DNA of 64,000 nt. It comes from a virus. Numbering within the stretch: position 1 is the stretch's first letter; each line of letters begins with the position of its first letter. The translations under genes were made by a program, and so were the position numbers. Below are positions 42,592-51,068 of this stretch, piece by piece. The stretch is taken from IMG/VR virus record IMGVR_UViG_3300032294_002964, positions 1 to 64,000 of that record; one strand, given 5' to 3'. The notes under the pieces were generated by a model. That model was not told the DNA's origin. It worked only from the letters and a program-made list of their open reading frames with translations, and did not search any database.

Positions 42592-43440
42592 TTATTTTCT
42601 TTTATCCATCCAATTTGATATCTCCTGTATGCTATTGAACTCCTTTTGAACTCTATCATTTGATATTAATTGGTATTTATGATCTTCATATCCTGGTTGT
42701 CTTCCAAGAGCGATTTTTATTAGAAAATAATTTTCCCACTGAAAATAACCCATTGGTGTTGAATTTGTTTTCTCAGTGTTTACATATTTAAATCCTAAAC
42801 TTTCTAATTCATTTTTTTCATAATTGCTCCAATAATGTGTTGAGTGTATACCGTTAGATTTAGGTTTTAAAAAATCTAAAAACGCCTCATTTTTTTTAAA
42901 AGGACTTTTCAAGTGTTTTAAATTCCAACCAGGAATAAATGACTTATTTTTTTTCTGAAAATCTTCATATGATTCAATTCCTTTATCAACAACATTTCTT
43001 TCATATCCTAAATTAGCACCTTTAAGTTTTGGAGTACTATCATCAATAGTAGTTGATTTAGTTGCTTTTCTAATCTTTTCTAATTGTTTAACAGTTGATT
43101 CTCTTGGAAGAGCCCCTTCGTTACTTGGTATTTCCTCAGCTGAAACAATTTCTATCGTACCATCTTCATTAAATTTCAAACCAAAAGAAACAATTCTTCT
43201 ATTACCAACAACTGGTAAAACTTGACCCTTTAATATTTCAAAGTCGCTTTGACCTTGAAAATCAGGACCAAATGATTTAATAGCAGATGTTACTCTACCA
43301 CCAATTGGTAATTCTATTTTAAAGTCAAAATTTTGACCAGAATTACTAGTTATCATTCTTTCAATAGATCTTGGTAGAAGTTCAAAAAGTTCTTTTTTTG
43401 TACCTGCTCCGTAATTTACTCTACATCCTGTTATTTTCAT
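42592..43440 (-). CDS. hypothetical protein
   Basis: 282 aa. The N-terminal 115 residues look beta-rich (FDFKIELPIGGRVTSAIKSFG), the middle is a basic linker, and the C-terminus is a small alpha/beta part with repeated Trp. No CTS-like start (MKITGCRVNYGAG). Not recognised. Preceded by a late-type motif. Confidence 0.78.
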   Translation of the reverse strand: MKITGCRVNYGAGTKKELFELLPRSIERMITSNSGQNFDFKIELPIGGRVTSAIKSFGPDFQGQSDFEILKGQVLPVVGNRRIVSFGLKFNEDGTIEIVSAEEIPSNEGALPRESTVKQLEKIRKATKSTTIDDSTPKLKGANLGYERNVVDKGIESYEDFQKKNKSFIPGWNLKHLKSPFKKNEAFLDFLKPKSNGIHSTHYWSNYEKNELESLGFKYVNTEKTNSTPMGYFQWENYFLIKIALGRQPGYEDHKYQLISNDRVQKEFNSIQEISNWMDKRK

Positions 43441-43462
43441 ATTTAAGATTAAAATTTATAAT

Positions 43463-43473
43463 GTATATATTAA
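43463..43473 (-). promoter_or_regulatory. TTAATATATAC motif (candidate late promoter)
   Basis: Minus-strand TTAATATATAC, 22 bases before the start at 43440. Confidence 0.5.
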
Positions 43474-43515
43474 AATCCATTTTTTATTTTAAATACTCCT
43501 ATTCTTCTAACTAAA

Positions 43516-43548
43516 TTTGGTAATATGTTAGAATTTTACTAAATTTGC
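43516..43548 (+). promoter_or_regulatory. Bacteroidota-type promoter (TTTG, 20 bp, TAAATTTGC)
   Basis: TTTG at 43516-43519 and TAAATTTGC at 43540-43548, 20 bases apart: a full match to TTTG-N17-23-TAnnTTTGC. The ATG at 43552 is only 4 bases downstream, so transcription should begin at or just beyond the start codon. Confidence 0.65.
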
Positions 43549-43551
43549 ACT

Positions 43552-44085
43552 ATGATAAAGCGCCACAGAAATATTGCTCACTTAAATTCATTGATATTAG
43601 GTTCTATTGAATCTAATAGAGTCGATGAGTTAATGCATTATATTTCTGTTTATCCAAAAGATTTAATTGAAAAGCACCACAAAAATGGTCACTCTGCTTT
43701 TTTAGAAAACGCTCTATTGAAGGCAAGAAATGAATGTGCAAAATTTTTAATTGAATCTGGATTTATTGTTAGAAATCCTGAATTTATTATTTTAGATACT
43801 AAAATTGAAAACCTTGAATTTGCGATGAAAAATATGGAGTCATTGGGATTTCATTTTAGAGAAGAATTTAAAAGTGGATTAGTAAGAAGAATATTGGAAC
43901 CATATAAAGTATTGGATAATCCTAGAAGAGTTAACATTGCTTTAGAATACTTAGAAAGTGGATTTTTTACAGAGATTCAATTTGAAGAGGCTTTAGATAA
44001 AATTTTTAAGTCTAGTAAAGGTAAAAGATTTGAAAATGTTGTAAGATCTTATATACGTGAATATAAACTTAATAAAATTCTATGA
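43552..44085 (+). CDS. ankyrin-like helical repeat protein
   Basis: 177 aa. Paired helices with SNRVDELMHYI, HSAFLENALLKARNECAKFLIESG resemble degenerate ankyrin repeats. The rest is helical without clear repeats. Protein-protein binding is the likely role. ATG is almost on the promoter -7 box, so either the mRNA is leaderless or the true start is at a later codon. Overlaps the next gene by 4 bases. Confidence 0.75.
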   Translation: MIKRHRNIAHLNSLILGSIESNRVDELMHYISVYPKDLIEKHHKNGHSAFLENALLKARNECAKFLIESGFIVRNPEFIILDTKIENLEFAMKNMESLGFHFREEFKSGLVRRILEPYKVLDNPRRVNIALEYLESGFFTEIQFEEALDKIFKSSKGKRFENVVRSYIREYKLNKIL

Positions 44086-44441
44086 ACTGGTTGCAAATTG
44101 ATAGCTATAAATTTGAAGTAATTGATGATGGCTTTAAATATAGTGGACCACTAAAATCTTATCAAAAAGATATGTGGTCCAATTTTTCATATCATACTAT
44201 TAAAATAAAGTGTCCAAGTGATATACATTTAATAGGATTGCGCGATAAGATCTTTTCTGATATGAAATATAAAAAAGATGGTCAATATTATAGTTGCATC
44301 TTTAAACTGAAATCGACCAGAATTTTATCAGATTTTGGACACTTTAAAATTATTAAAGTTGAAGTTGAAGATATAAATATTGATGAAGTATCAAAGGATG
44401 TAGAAAGAGATTTAAAACTTTCTGACTTATTTGGATTATAA
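44082..44441 (+). CDS. hypothetical protein
   Basis: 119 aa, probably beta-rich (YKFEVIDDGFKYSG, HTIKIKCPSDIHLIGL), with an acidic helical C-terminus. Not recognised. Coupled to the upstream gene by an ATGA overlap. Confidence 0.72.
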   Translation: MNWLQIDSYKFEVIDDGFKYSGPLKSYQKDMWSNFSYHTIKIKCPSDIHLIGLRDKIFSDMKYKKDGQYYSCIFKLKSTRILSDFGHFKIIKVEVEDINIDEVSKDVERDLKLSDLFGL

Positions 44442-44469
44442 GATGTTGTCTATAATCTAATAATAATAT

Positions 44470-44784
44470 ATGAAAAGCGAAATCAAAATTGAATTCTCAA
44501 ACAAGAAAGAACTGAAAAGAGTTATTGAAAAGGCTTACTTTGAAGAAGGTTATTTAGGTAAACTTTTAACCAAGAATAATTTTGTAGAAATAACACCTGA
44601 AGTAGATGATATTCTCTACACAGTTGTTAAAGGTTTAAATAACGCAACTATTAAAGTTACTAACAATGATTTGATTGATGGATCTTGTAGATTTATAGTA
44701 GACGATACTGGGGAAAATCCAAAGCTATTCCCAATTTCTATGTATTGTATCGTTGATGATAATAAAAAATACATTTTTTACTAA
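44470..44784 (+). CDS. hypothetical protein
   Basis: 104 aa, charged helical N-terminus and beta C-terminus. Not recognised. Its stop is one base before the GMP reductase start, so both are probably translated from one mRNA. Confidence 0.72.
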   Translation: MKSEIKIEFSNKKELKRVIEKAYFEEGYLGKLLTKNNFVEITPEVDDILYTVVKGLNNATIKVTNNDLIDGSCRFIVDDTGENPKLFPISMYCIVDDNKKYIFY

Positions 44785-44785
44785 A

Positions 44786-45727
44786 ATGAATAAATTTGAT
44801 TTTGAGCAAGTTAACCTTGTTCCACGCAAGTGTGTCGTTGATTCAAGGAGTGAGTGTGATACTTCTGTAAAATTCGGAAACTTCACATTTAAAATGCCTA
44901 TTGTTCCTGCAAACATGGAATGTGTCATTGATGAAAATGTTGCTATAAAATTGGCAAAGGCAGGATACTTTTATATAATTCACCGATTTAATGTTAATCC
45001 GATCTTATTCATTCTGCAAATGAAGAATCTTGGATTGGTTTCATCTATATCACTTGGAGTTAATGAAGACTCTTATAAGATTATTGATGAAATGAAGTCT
45101 ACTAGTATGATACCAGACTTTATAACAATTGATATCGCACACGGTCATTCAATCAAAATGGAAAGAATGATTAAATATATCAAAGAAAACTTACCTACTG
45201 TGTTTGTAATTGCTGGTAATATTTCAACATCTGACGCAGTTAGAGATTTAGAAGAATGGGGAGCTGACGCAACTAAGGTTGGAATTGGACCGGGAATGGC
45301 TTGTACTACTTGGCCGACAACTGGATTTGGATCGAGAAATTGTCAAGCTGCTACGGTATACAACTGTTCTCTTGTTGCTACTAAACCAATTGTTGCTGAT
45401 GGTGGTATTCGTGTACCAGGTGACATTGCTAAAAGTTTAGTTCTTGGTGCTACTATGGTAATGGTTGGTGGGATGTTATCCGGATTTAAAGACTCTCCAG
45501 GTCACTTAGTTAGTATTGATGGTAAATACAAAAAAGAATTTTGGGGATCAGCATCACAATTTCAATCAGGAAAATCAAATCGTATTGAAGGTACTAAAAT
45601 TCTAGTTGATTATAAAGATCGTTCTATTTTAGATGAAATGAAATATTTAGAAGAATGTCTTCAAAGTTCAATTTCATACGGTGGTGGAACCGATCTTAGT
45701 TGTTTTTCTAAGGTTAAGTGGATTTAA
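44786..45727 (+). CDS. guaC: GMP reductase
   Basis: 313 aa from ATG 44786. AGNISTSDAVRDLEEWGADATKVGIGPG (here in part) and ACTTWPTTGFG hold the catalytic Cys173; ADGGIRVPGDIAKSLVLGA and SSISYGGGTDL are the phosphate-binding and C-terminal blocks of the Bacillus-type GuaC. It turns GMP into IMP with NADPH. IMP dehydrogenase is excluded by the lack of CBS domains and by the GuaC-like C-terminus. It would help rebuild adenine nucleotides from guanine ones in an AT-rich phage, an inference. Confidence 0.92.
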   Translation: MNKFDFEQVNLVPRKCVVDSRSECDTSVKFGNFTFKMPIVPANMECVIDENVAIKLAKAGYFYIIHRFNVNPILFILQMKNLGLVSSISLGVNEDSYKIIDEMKSTSMIPDFITIDIAHGHSIKMERMIKYIKENLPTVFVIAGNISTSDAVRDLEEWGADATKVGIGPGMACTTWPTTGFGSRNCQAATVYNCSLVATKPIVADGGIRVPGDIAKSLVLGATMVMVGGMLSGFKDSPGHLVSIDGKYKKEFWGSASQFQSGKSNRIEGTKILVDYKDRSILDEMKYLEECLQSSISYGGGTDLSCFSKVKWI

Positions 45728-46410
45728 ACTTCAAAGGTTACTTTAAAATCACCATGACTATAGTTATAACTGCTGAAACCAAATCTATTACACACTAAAT
45801 CAAATAGTTCTTCTACTTCTTTATCAATTTTACCATTGTAACTTGTGGATTCAAATTCTATTGTTACTTCAACCGCTTCTTTTGAATAATGTGGTCTATA
45901 ATAGTCAAATGATAGATTTGTCAATCCGTATTTACTAAATAGTGACTCAATATCTTCTTCATCTGGCCATTTAAAATCTTCATCTAGCTTTTGGTCTGGT
46001 TTAGAAAAATAGAATGATAACATCATGAATTTAACATCACCTTCATTATTAGGTGGTGGACTAGTACTAATTTTCATATCATACATTGACCAATCTTCAT
46101 CTTTTAATCTACCTATTGTAGTTTGTATTTGACTAACAATAGATACAAAATCTGTATAATCTTTAACATCATGGAATACAATAATAAAGTGACCTCTGAT
46201 CACATTTCCAGTATTTATAATTGGTTTGAAATTTTTATAACGAGAACTTTTATCAATATAGTCTTGATAATTCATATCATCAATAGGTGACTTAAACAAG
46301 ATTTTTCTATCATCATCTAAAAAATCTCGCATAGCATCAATAATTATATCCACTTCATTTTCATGAGTGTGATTTTCATTTATTCTATTGAAATATTTTA
46401 AGTGTTTCAT
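45724..46410 (-). CDS. hypothetical protein with CTS-like N-terminus
   Basis: 228 aa. Start MKHLKYFNRINENH with I10-N11-E12, then N. Two alpha/beta units with ferredoxin-like strand and helix order (DIIIDAMRDFLDD, then later DIESLFSKYGLTNLSF). Not recognised. First from the 3' side of six consecutive genes with this type of start on the minus strand. Confidence 0.82.
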   Translation of the reverse strand: MKHLKYFNRINENHTHENEVDIIIDAMRDFLDDDRKILFKSPIDDMNYQDYIDKSSRYKNFKPIINTGNVIRGHFIIVFHDVKDYTDFVSIVSQIQTTIGRLKDEDWSMYDMKISTSPPPNNEGDVKFMMLSFYFSKPDQKLDEDFKWPDEEDIESLFSKYGLTNLSFDYYRPHYSKEAVEVTIEFESTSYNGKIDKEVEELFDLVCNRFGFSSYNYSHGDFKVTFEV

Positions 46411-46934
46411 TTTTTATCCTCTTCTATTGATGTATAATAAAAATCACATTTTAAATCTAAGAAATTTATAACATCATCAAATTTCATTTGTTTATCAAAA
46501 ATCTCTTTTCTTACATATTTATGCAAGTTGTCTAATGATTTTTGATAATATTCGTCTTTTATATCCATTTTAGACCAGTCAAAAGATGCTGATTTTTTAC
46601 TATAAATTGAAAAACCTATTTTAATAACGCCAAAGTTGTCAGTCTTAACATTTAAAATAACAACTGGTTTCCATGCGTGTTTAGCAGCAGATAGTGATGT
46701 ATTAAATTCTTTATGATATTTTTCTAACCATTCGCTATTACAAGGTCCACCACTCCACTCACCATTTCTTATGTACATCTCCTTATAATCTTCAATCATC
46801 TTTGTAATTAAATCTTGATCTTTGCATTCGTATTTAGTACCGATTGAAATAGATACATCACATTCAGAACCATAGATATCTATAAGTCCTAAATCATCTT
46901 CTTCAAATTCTTCAAATATTTTTAAATATTTCAT
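46407..46934 (-). CDS. hypothetical protein with CTS-like N-terminus
   Basis: 175 aa. Start MKYLKIFEEFEEDD, I6-F7-E8. The body is alpha/beta with YTS at the end; KHAWKPVVILNVKTDN is the most hydrophobic strand. Not recognised. Overlaps both neighbours by 4 bases. Confidence 0.8.
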   Translation of the reverse strand: MKYLKIFEEFEEDDLGLIDIYGSECDVSISIGTKYECKDQDLITKMIEDYKEMYIRNGEWSGGPCNSEWLEKYHKEFNTSLSAAKHAWKPVVILNVKTDNFGVIKIGFSIYSKKSASFDWSKMDIKDEYYQKSLDNLHKYVRKEIFDKQMKFDDVINFLDLKCDFYYTSIEEDKK

Positions 46935-47425
46935 ACTTCTAAAACAAATTGACCTCTATAAGCTTTAAAATCTTCTTTCTTCATTACAGTAATAACAGTT
47001 AAAGTGAACTCATTATCACCTGCCTCTAACTGACAAACAATATTTAAATTAGATTTTTTATTCTTTATAACAAATCTATTTGGTTCACCTGCTCTAACAC
47101 CACGAGTTGGATAATCATCTTCATCTTGATAAATATCAAATCTATCTTGCATTAATGCAATTGTTAATTCTTCAACTCCTGATTCAATTGTATCTAATAT
47201 TTCATCTTTAGATATACCAGCTTCAATTTTACCACCAGTATCAGTAACCCCATGTCTATATTGTCTTGAAAGAGCATGACCGATGGCCTCTACATCAATT
47301 CTAATTTCAACTGGCTGTTTGATATCACCAATAAATTCTGGACCCTTTCTATCCATTAATTTTGGACTCACATATCCAGGTCTAATGGCTTCAGATATTT
47401 GTTTGAATGATTTTAAATGTCTCAT
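46931..47425 (-). CDS. hypothetical protein with CTS-like N-terminus
   Basis: 164 aa. Start MRHLKSFKQISEA with I10-S11-E12, then A, an almost ideal T4-type cut. The body has HALSRQYRHGVTDTGG and RFVIKNKKSNLNIVCQLE, resembling small phage proteins with an exchange-type or toxin-like beta sheet, no family assigned. A late-type motif is 3 bases upstream. Confidence 0.82.
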   Translation of the reverse strand: MRHLKSFKQISEAIRPGYVSPKLMDRKGPEFIGDIKQPVEIRIDVEAIGHALSRQYRHGVTDTGGKIEAGISKDEILDTIESGVEELTIALMQDRFDIYQDEDDYPTRGVRAGEPNRFVIKNKKSNLNIVCQLEAGDNEFTLTVITVMKKEDFKAYRGQFVLEV

Positions 47426-47428
47426 AGA

Positions 47429-47440
47429 TTTATATATTAA
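47429..47440 (-). promoter_or_regulatory. TTAATATATAAA motif (candidate late promoter)
   Basis: Exact 12-base motif on the minus strand, 3 bases before start 47425. Short-spacing class. Confidence 0.5.
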
Positions 47441-47455
47441 TTTAATAATATACTA

Positions 47456-47839
47456 TTAACGCCCGTAAATATTTATTGTATAGACAGATCCACCTGTCCA
47501 ACCTATTTCACACTCAAGGCCTAATCTACTTAGTCTGTTGATGAACTCTCTCATATCCATTTGAAAGTCCTCTCCTAAATATCCATCAACACCAGCAGAT
47601 CCAAAATAATCATCAAATAATATATCAATGGAAGCACACCAAGAACTTTCACTAGGAAATCTAAGAGAATAACAATTATCAAGGTCTCCTGAGTGCCATC
47701 GTTGTAGATCATCAAAGTTATCTACATATTTTAAATCATATTGATCTGCATACTCTCTAAATATATCTAAAATATCATCCAGATAATCATTGATTAAATA
47801 TTTTTTAGACTCATTAAAATTTTTGAATTTTTTTATCAT
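47456..47839 (-). CDS. hypothetical protein with CTS-like N-terminus
   Basis: 127 aa. Start MIKKFKNFNESKK with F8-N9-E10, then S. Acidic body with LDDILDIFREYADQYDL, a helix found in similar form in several proteins of this group. Not recognised. Confidence 0.8.
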   Translation of the reverse strand: MIKKFKNFNESKKYLINDYLDDILDIFREYADQYDLKYVDNFDDLQRWHSGDLDNCYSLRFPSESSWCASIDILFDDYFGSAGVDGYLGEDFQMDMREFINRLSRLGLECEIGWTGGSVYTINIYGR

Positions 47840-47843
47840 TTAA

Positions 47844-48698
47844 TTAGTAAATTATTATTCCAAGTTCGTGAAGTTCTTCACTACCATATTCCTCAATAAA
47901 TTCATCTACTGGATAGAATTCATTTTCGTTTGTTAATTCGATGTCAATATTTAAATCATACTCAGACAAGAATGATTGTAGTCTTTTAATAGTTGGTAAA
48001 ATATGATCATTAAATCTAAAAAAATTAAAAGAATTATCTTCTAAATCTATATTAATAGAGTCTTTTAATTCTGAATCTTTTTTCTCATAAAGCTTATGAT
48101 ATTGACCTATAGTAGAATCAACATCTATATCGTGTTCTTCTAAATCCAATAATATATCTTTAATATCATCAAAAATTAATTCAAGTGTTGACCTATCAAC
48201 TGACTCATTAATATCTTCTAAATCTCTAAAAGTTAAATCTAAATAAATAACATGTCTTAGAGATTGTTTTTTGGCGAATGGTAACTCATCAATATATCTT
48301 TTCATTCTTGAAATACTATTGAACCAAACACCATCAAATGTTCTTAAATAGATACTAGATAACTCTATATTAAATTGACTCTCTACGTGTTTTATAGATG
48401 ATTCAACCTCTTCAAAAAAATCATCATCAATAGCAAAAACTCCTTTTTCAAGTGGTTTCAATCTTATTGAAAAGCTTTTAAAGCTACCAAGATATCTACC
48501 ATCTGGTCCTATTTTTGAAAATTCATTATGATCTGTAACTATTTCTTTATCACCCAATGATAGTGCATGTCCAGTATAAACATCTGAAACTTCTAATCCA
48601 CAATCTTTCACACCAACAAAAATATCTGAAATCTCTTGAACAGTTTCCTCACTCTCTTTATTAGATTCAAATAGTTTATATGATTTTAAATATCTCAT
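47844..48698 (-). CDS. hypothetical protein with CTS-like N-terminus
   Basis: 284 aa, the largest of this run. Start MRYLKSYKLFESNKES with L9-F10-E11, then S. Two repeats of a helix-strand unit are suggested by EISDIFVGVKDCGLEVSDVY and FDDIKDILLDLEEHDIDVDS. Acidic. Not recognised. Confidence 0.82.
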   Translation of the reverse strand: MRYLKSYKLFESNKESEETVQEISDIFVGVKDCGLEVSDVYTGHALSLGDKEIVTDHNEFSKIGPDGRYLGSFKSFSIRLKPLEKGVFAIDDDFFEEVESSIKHVESQFNIELSSIYLRTFDGVWFNSISRMKRYIDELPFAKKQSLRHVIYLDLTFRDLEDINESVDRSTLELIFDDIKDILLDLEEHDIDVDSTIGQYHKLYEKKDSELKDSINIDLEDNSFNFFRFNDHILPTIKRLQSFLSEYDLNIDIELTNENEFYPVDEFIEEYGSEELHELGIIIY

Positions 48699-48701
48699 AG
48701 A

Positions 48702-48713
48702 TTATATATAAAA
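48702..48713 (-). promoter_or_regulatory. late-promoter-like motif, degenerate
   Basis: Minus-strand TTTTATATATAA, 3 bases before start 48698 and on the stop of the upstream gene. Weaker match than the others. Confidence 0.35.
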
Positions 48714-49088
48714 GTCTATATTTATTCTGGATGTATATGGCCAATTTTCATCCATTTTAAGACCAGATGTTCTCAATCCTCTACTATCTAAATAGATGTA
48801 AAATGGAGAAATATCACCATCAGCACGATGAAAGTTTGCACTATATCTATAACCAATTTCATTCATAATAGAAATTGACTTTTTTAAGGTATTTGAAATT
48901 AGGCTATCAAAGAAGAATATACCTCTACTTTTAATTGTAACTCTATATTCACTATTTCCACTATCATCATATCCTTTAAAAACTTCAACATCATATCCCT
49001 CATCTATTAAGTCTGTAAATATATCTTTAAGATGTTCTTGAACATCATCTAATGACTCATTTATGTTAAAATATTTAAGATACTTCAT
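48702..49088 (-). CDS. hypothetical protein with CTS-like N-terminus
   Basis: 128 aa. Start MKYLKYFNINESLDD with I9-N10-E11, then S. EHLKDIFTDLIDEGYDVEVF is the helix-strand unit seen in related forms at 47844 and 61402. Not recognised. Overlaps the neck-type gene by one base. Confidence 0.82.
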   Translation of the reverse strand: MKYLKYFNINESLDDVQEHLKDIFTDLIDEGYDVEVFKGYDDSGNSEYRVTIKSRGIFFFDSLISNTLKKSISIMNEIGYRYSANFHRADGDISPFYIYLDSRGLRTSGLKMDENWPYTSRINIDFYI

Positions 49089-49867
49089 TACCTTTTAACC
49101 ATGTAGAAGAAGCTTGAGTTTGATTGACCTTTTATTTCTTCTTCAACTTCTTTTATTTCTTCATTTCCCTGTGTAATCATATCAGCAGAATTTATCTTAA
49201 CACCACCTGGTAAAGTGTAGTCATATCTACCAGTTAAATTACCATATTGTTTCTTAGCCCAACCGGTTACCCACTTTACAAATAAATCATCCTTGAATAA
49301 GTATTCAGGTCTTATATTAGCATAACCTTCAATCACAACATCATATTTTACATTTGTTAAAATGTGTAATCTATGTTGCAATTGATTAAAGTGATATTTA
49401 AGTGTATATTTATTTAATTGATTCAACATATCAGACATCGAATCAAGTATTGTTTTATAAACACCTAACTCACCTATTGTTGTTACATATGATGATAGAT
49501 ATGGTTGATTAGTAACACCAAGGTTTACAGATAGGTTTGGTGTGTTTATACCTAATTGTAATAAGCTCTGTGATCTAACTTCGTATAAATATGAAATAGT
49601 TTGTATCTCACAAGGCACATTAACATATCTATACTTTGTAAATTCTTCTGTTTGAAATGCTTCTTGATGTATCATAAAATACATTTTTTGAACAGCATAC
49701 TGATAATTTCTATAAAAATAAGGAAGTGCCCTTGTTTCTATAATTCTTCGGATTTCAGAATCTGGTAAAACTTTTGGAAGTGCACAACCCACCGTTATTT
49801 CATTTTGAACGAAGTCTATTAATTCTTCAATGGTATATCCATCATTGTATGGTACATATTCATCCAT
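49088..49867 (-). CDS. virion structural protein, neck/head-completion-like
   Basis: 259 aa. IEELIDFVQNEITVGCALPKVLPDSEIRRII and YANIRPEYLFKDDLFVKWVTGWAKKQYGNLTGRY with LPGGVKINSADMI match the layout of a neck or head-to-tail joining protein widespread in large myophages (helix-turn N-terminus, later LxGG..ing motif). T4 gp13/gp14-like role is inferred. Acidic C-terminal helix. Preceded by an exact late-type motif. Confidence 0.8.
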   Translation of the reverse strand: MDEYVPYNDGYTIEELIDFVQNEITVGCALPKVLPDSEIRRIIETRALPYFYRNYQYAVQKMYFMIHQEAFQTEEFTKYRYVNVPCEIQTISYLYEVRSQSLLQLGINTPNLSVNLGVTNQPYLSSYVTTIGELGVYKTILDSMSDMLNQLNKYTLKYHFNQLQHRLHILTNVKYDVVIEGYANIRPEYLFKDDLFVKWVTGWAKKQYGNLTGRYDYTLPGGVKINSADMITQGNEEIKEVEEEIKGQSNSSFFYMVKR

Positions 49868-49886
49868 AGGTTTGGTCTATATTTTA

Positions 49887-49898
49887 TTTATATATTAA
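49887..49898 (-). promoter_or_regulatory. TTAATATATAAA motif (candidate late promoter)
   Basis: Exact 12-base motif on the minus strand, 19 bases before start 49867. The sequence continues to TAAATAAA, so it also contains TATAAATA, the T4 late box. Confidence 0.6.
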
Positions 49899-49952
49899 AT
49901 CAAACAAATCAACTTAGAACATACTATAAATAGTAAAATATTTTTAAATTTA

Positions 49953-51068
49953 ATGAAGACTATTGGACTATGTATGATTGTAAAAGACGAATCTCATGTT
50001 ATAACGAGATGTCTAGACTCAGTAAAAAGACTATTAGATTATGTTCTTATTGTAGATACTGGTTCGATTGACGGAACGCCTCAAGTTATTTATAACTGGT
50101 TATCTCAAAATCAAATTCCAGGTGAGGTTATAATAGAGCCTTGGAAAAACTTTGCATATAATAGAAGTTTTGCTTTAAAGAAACTTAGAGAAAAAGAAGA
50201 TATCGACTATGCTTTAATGATAGATGCTGATGAAATTTTAGTATTTGAGAATGATTTTAATGTAGAAATTTTTAAGTCAAGTTTATACGCAGACATATAT
50301 GACATATTAACAAATATGGGAGGATTTACATATAATAGACCAACTTTAACATCGAATAGAAGAAATTCAAGATACGAGGGAGTTGTTCACGAGTTTTTAG
50401 CAATGGATGATGGTGGATCAAAAGACTCAGCAAGGGGATTTTATAATTGCCCTATACAAGATAGTGCTAGAAATAGAAGTTCTAATAAATTTTTAAAAGA
50501 TGCTGAACTTCTAGAAGAGGCTCTAAAAGATCCAGAATTAAGTGATTGGTTTAGATCAAGGTATACTTTTTATTTAGCACAGTGCTATAGAGATGGTGGT
50601 AAACCAGAGTTATCTTTAGAAAGATACTTAGAAAGATCAAAACAAGGGTTCTGGGAAGAAGAAGTTTACATGAGTCTTTATACAGCAGCTAACTTAATGA
50701 AGGGTTTAAATTATTCTAAAGAAAAAGTTTTACAGACATATATGGAAGCACATGAGGCTCTACCATATAGAGCAGAGGCTATTCACGGTGCAATTAATTA
50801 CTGTCGATACAATGGATTAAATCAACAAGGATACATTTTAGGCAAGCATGCTATTACAATAAAATGTCCCGAAAATTCACTTTTTGTAGAAAAGTGGATT
50901 TATGACTACGGAATATTAGATGAATTTTCTATTTTAGCTTTTTGGGCTGGAAATTTTCAAGAATCTAAAGAAGCATGTGAAAGACTACTGTTTGAAAATA
51001 AAATACCCGACCATTATGTTGATCGGGTTAAATCTAATTTACAGTTTGCAATTGATAGACTTAGTTAA
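49953..51068 (+). CDS. GT2 glycosyltransferase with helical-repeat C-terminus
   Basis: 371 aa. CMIVKDESHVITRCLDSVK, VLIVDTGSIDGT and YALMIDADEILVF are GT2 motifs (DxD: DAD). From about 200 on, TPR-like helices (LLEEALKDPELSDWFRSRYTFYLAQCY) follow. This GT2-TPR layout occurs in many glycan loci and some giant viruses. Acceptor unknown. It lies outside the cassette, on the opposite strand. Confidence 0.88.
   Translation: MKTIGLCMIVKDESHVITRCLDSVKRLLDYVLIVDTGSIDGTPQVIYNWLSQNQIPGEVIIEPWKNFAYNRSFALKKLREKEDIDYALMIDADEILVFENDFNVEIFKSSLYADIYDILTNMGGFTYNRPTLTSNRRNSRYEGVVHEFLAMDDGGSKDSARGFYNCPIQDSARNRSSNKFLKDAELLEEALKDPELSDWFRSRYTFYLAQCYRDGGKPELSLERYLERSKQGFWEEEVYMSLYTAANLMKGLNYSKEKVLQTYMEAHEALPYRAEAIHGAINYCRYNGLNQQGYILGKHAITIKCPENSLFVEKWIYDYGILDEFSILAFWAGNFQESKEACERLLFENKIPDHYVDRVKSNLQFAIDRLS
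51005..51028 (-). terminator. terminator of the dnaJ run, inside the opposite gene
   Basis: On the minus strand ACCCGATC and GGTCGGGT make an 8-bp stem with one wobble, followed by TATTTTATTTT. It falls within the last codons of the GT2 gene on the other strand. Confidence 0.6.

Noticed and set aside
45700-45760. Terminator between the convergent GMP reductase gene and the gene at 45724
   Set aside because: The genes overlap by 4 bases and no stable GC-containing stem is visible.
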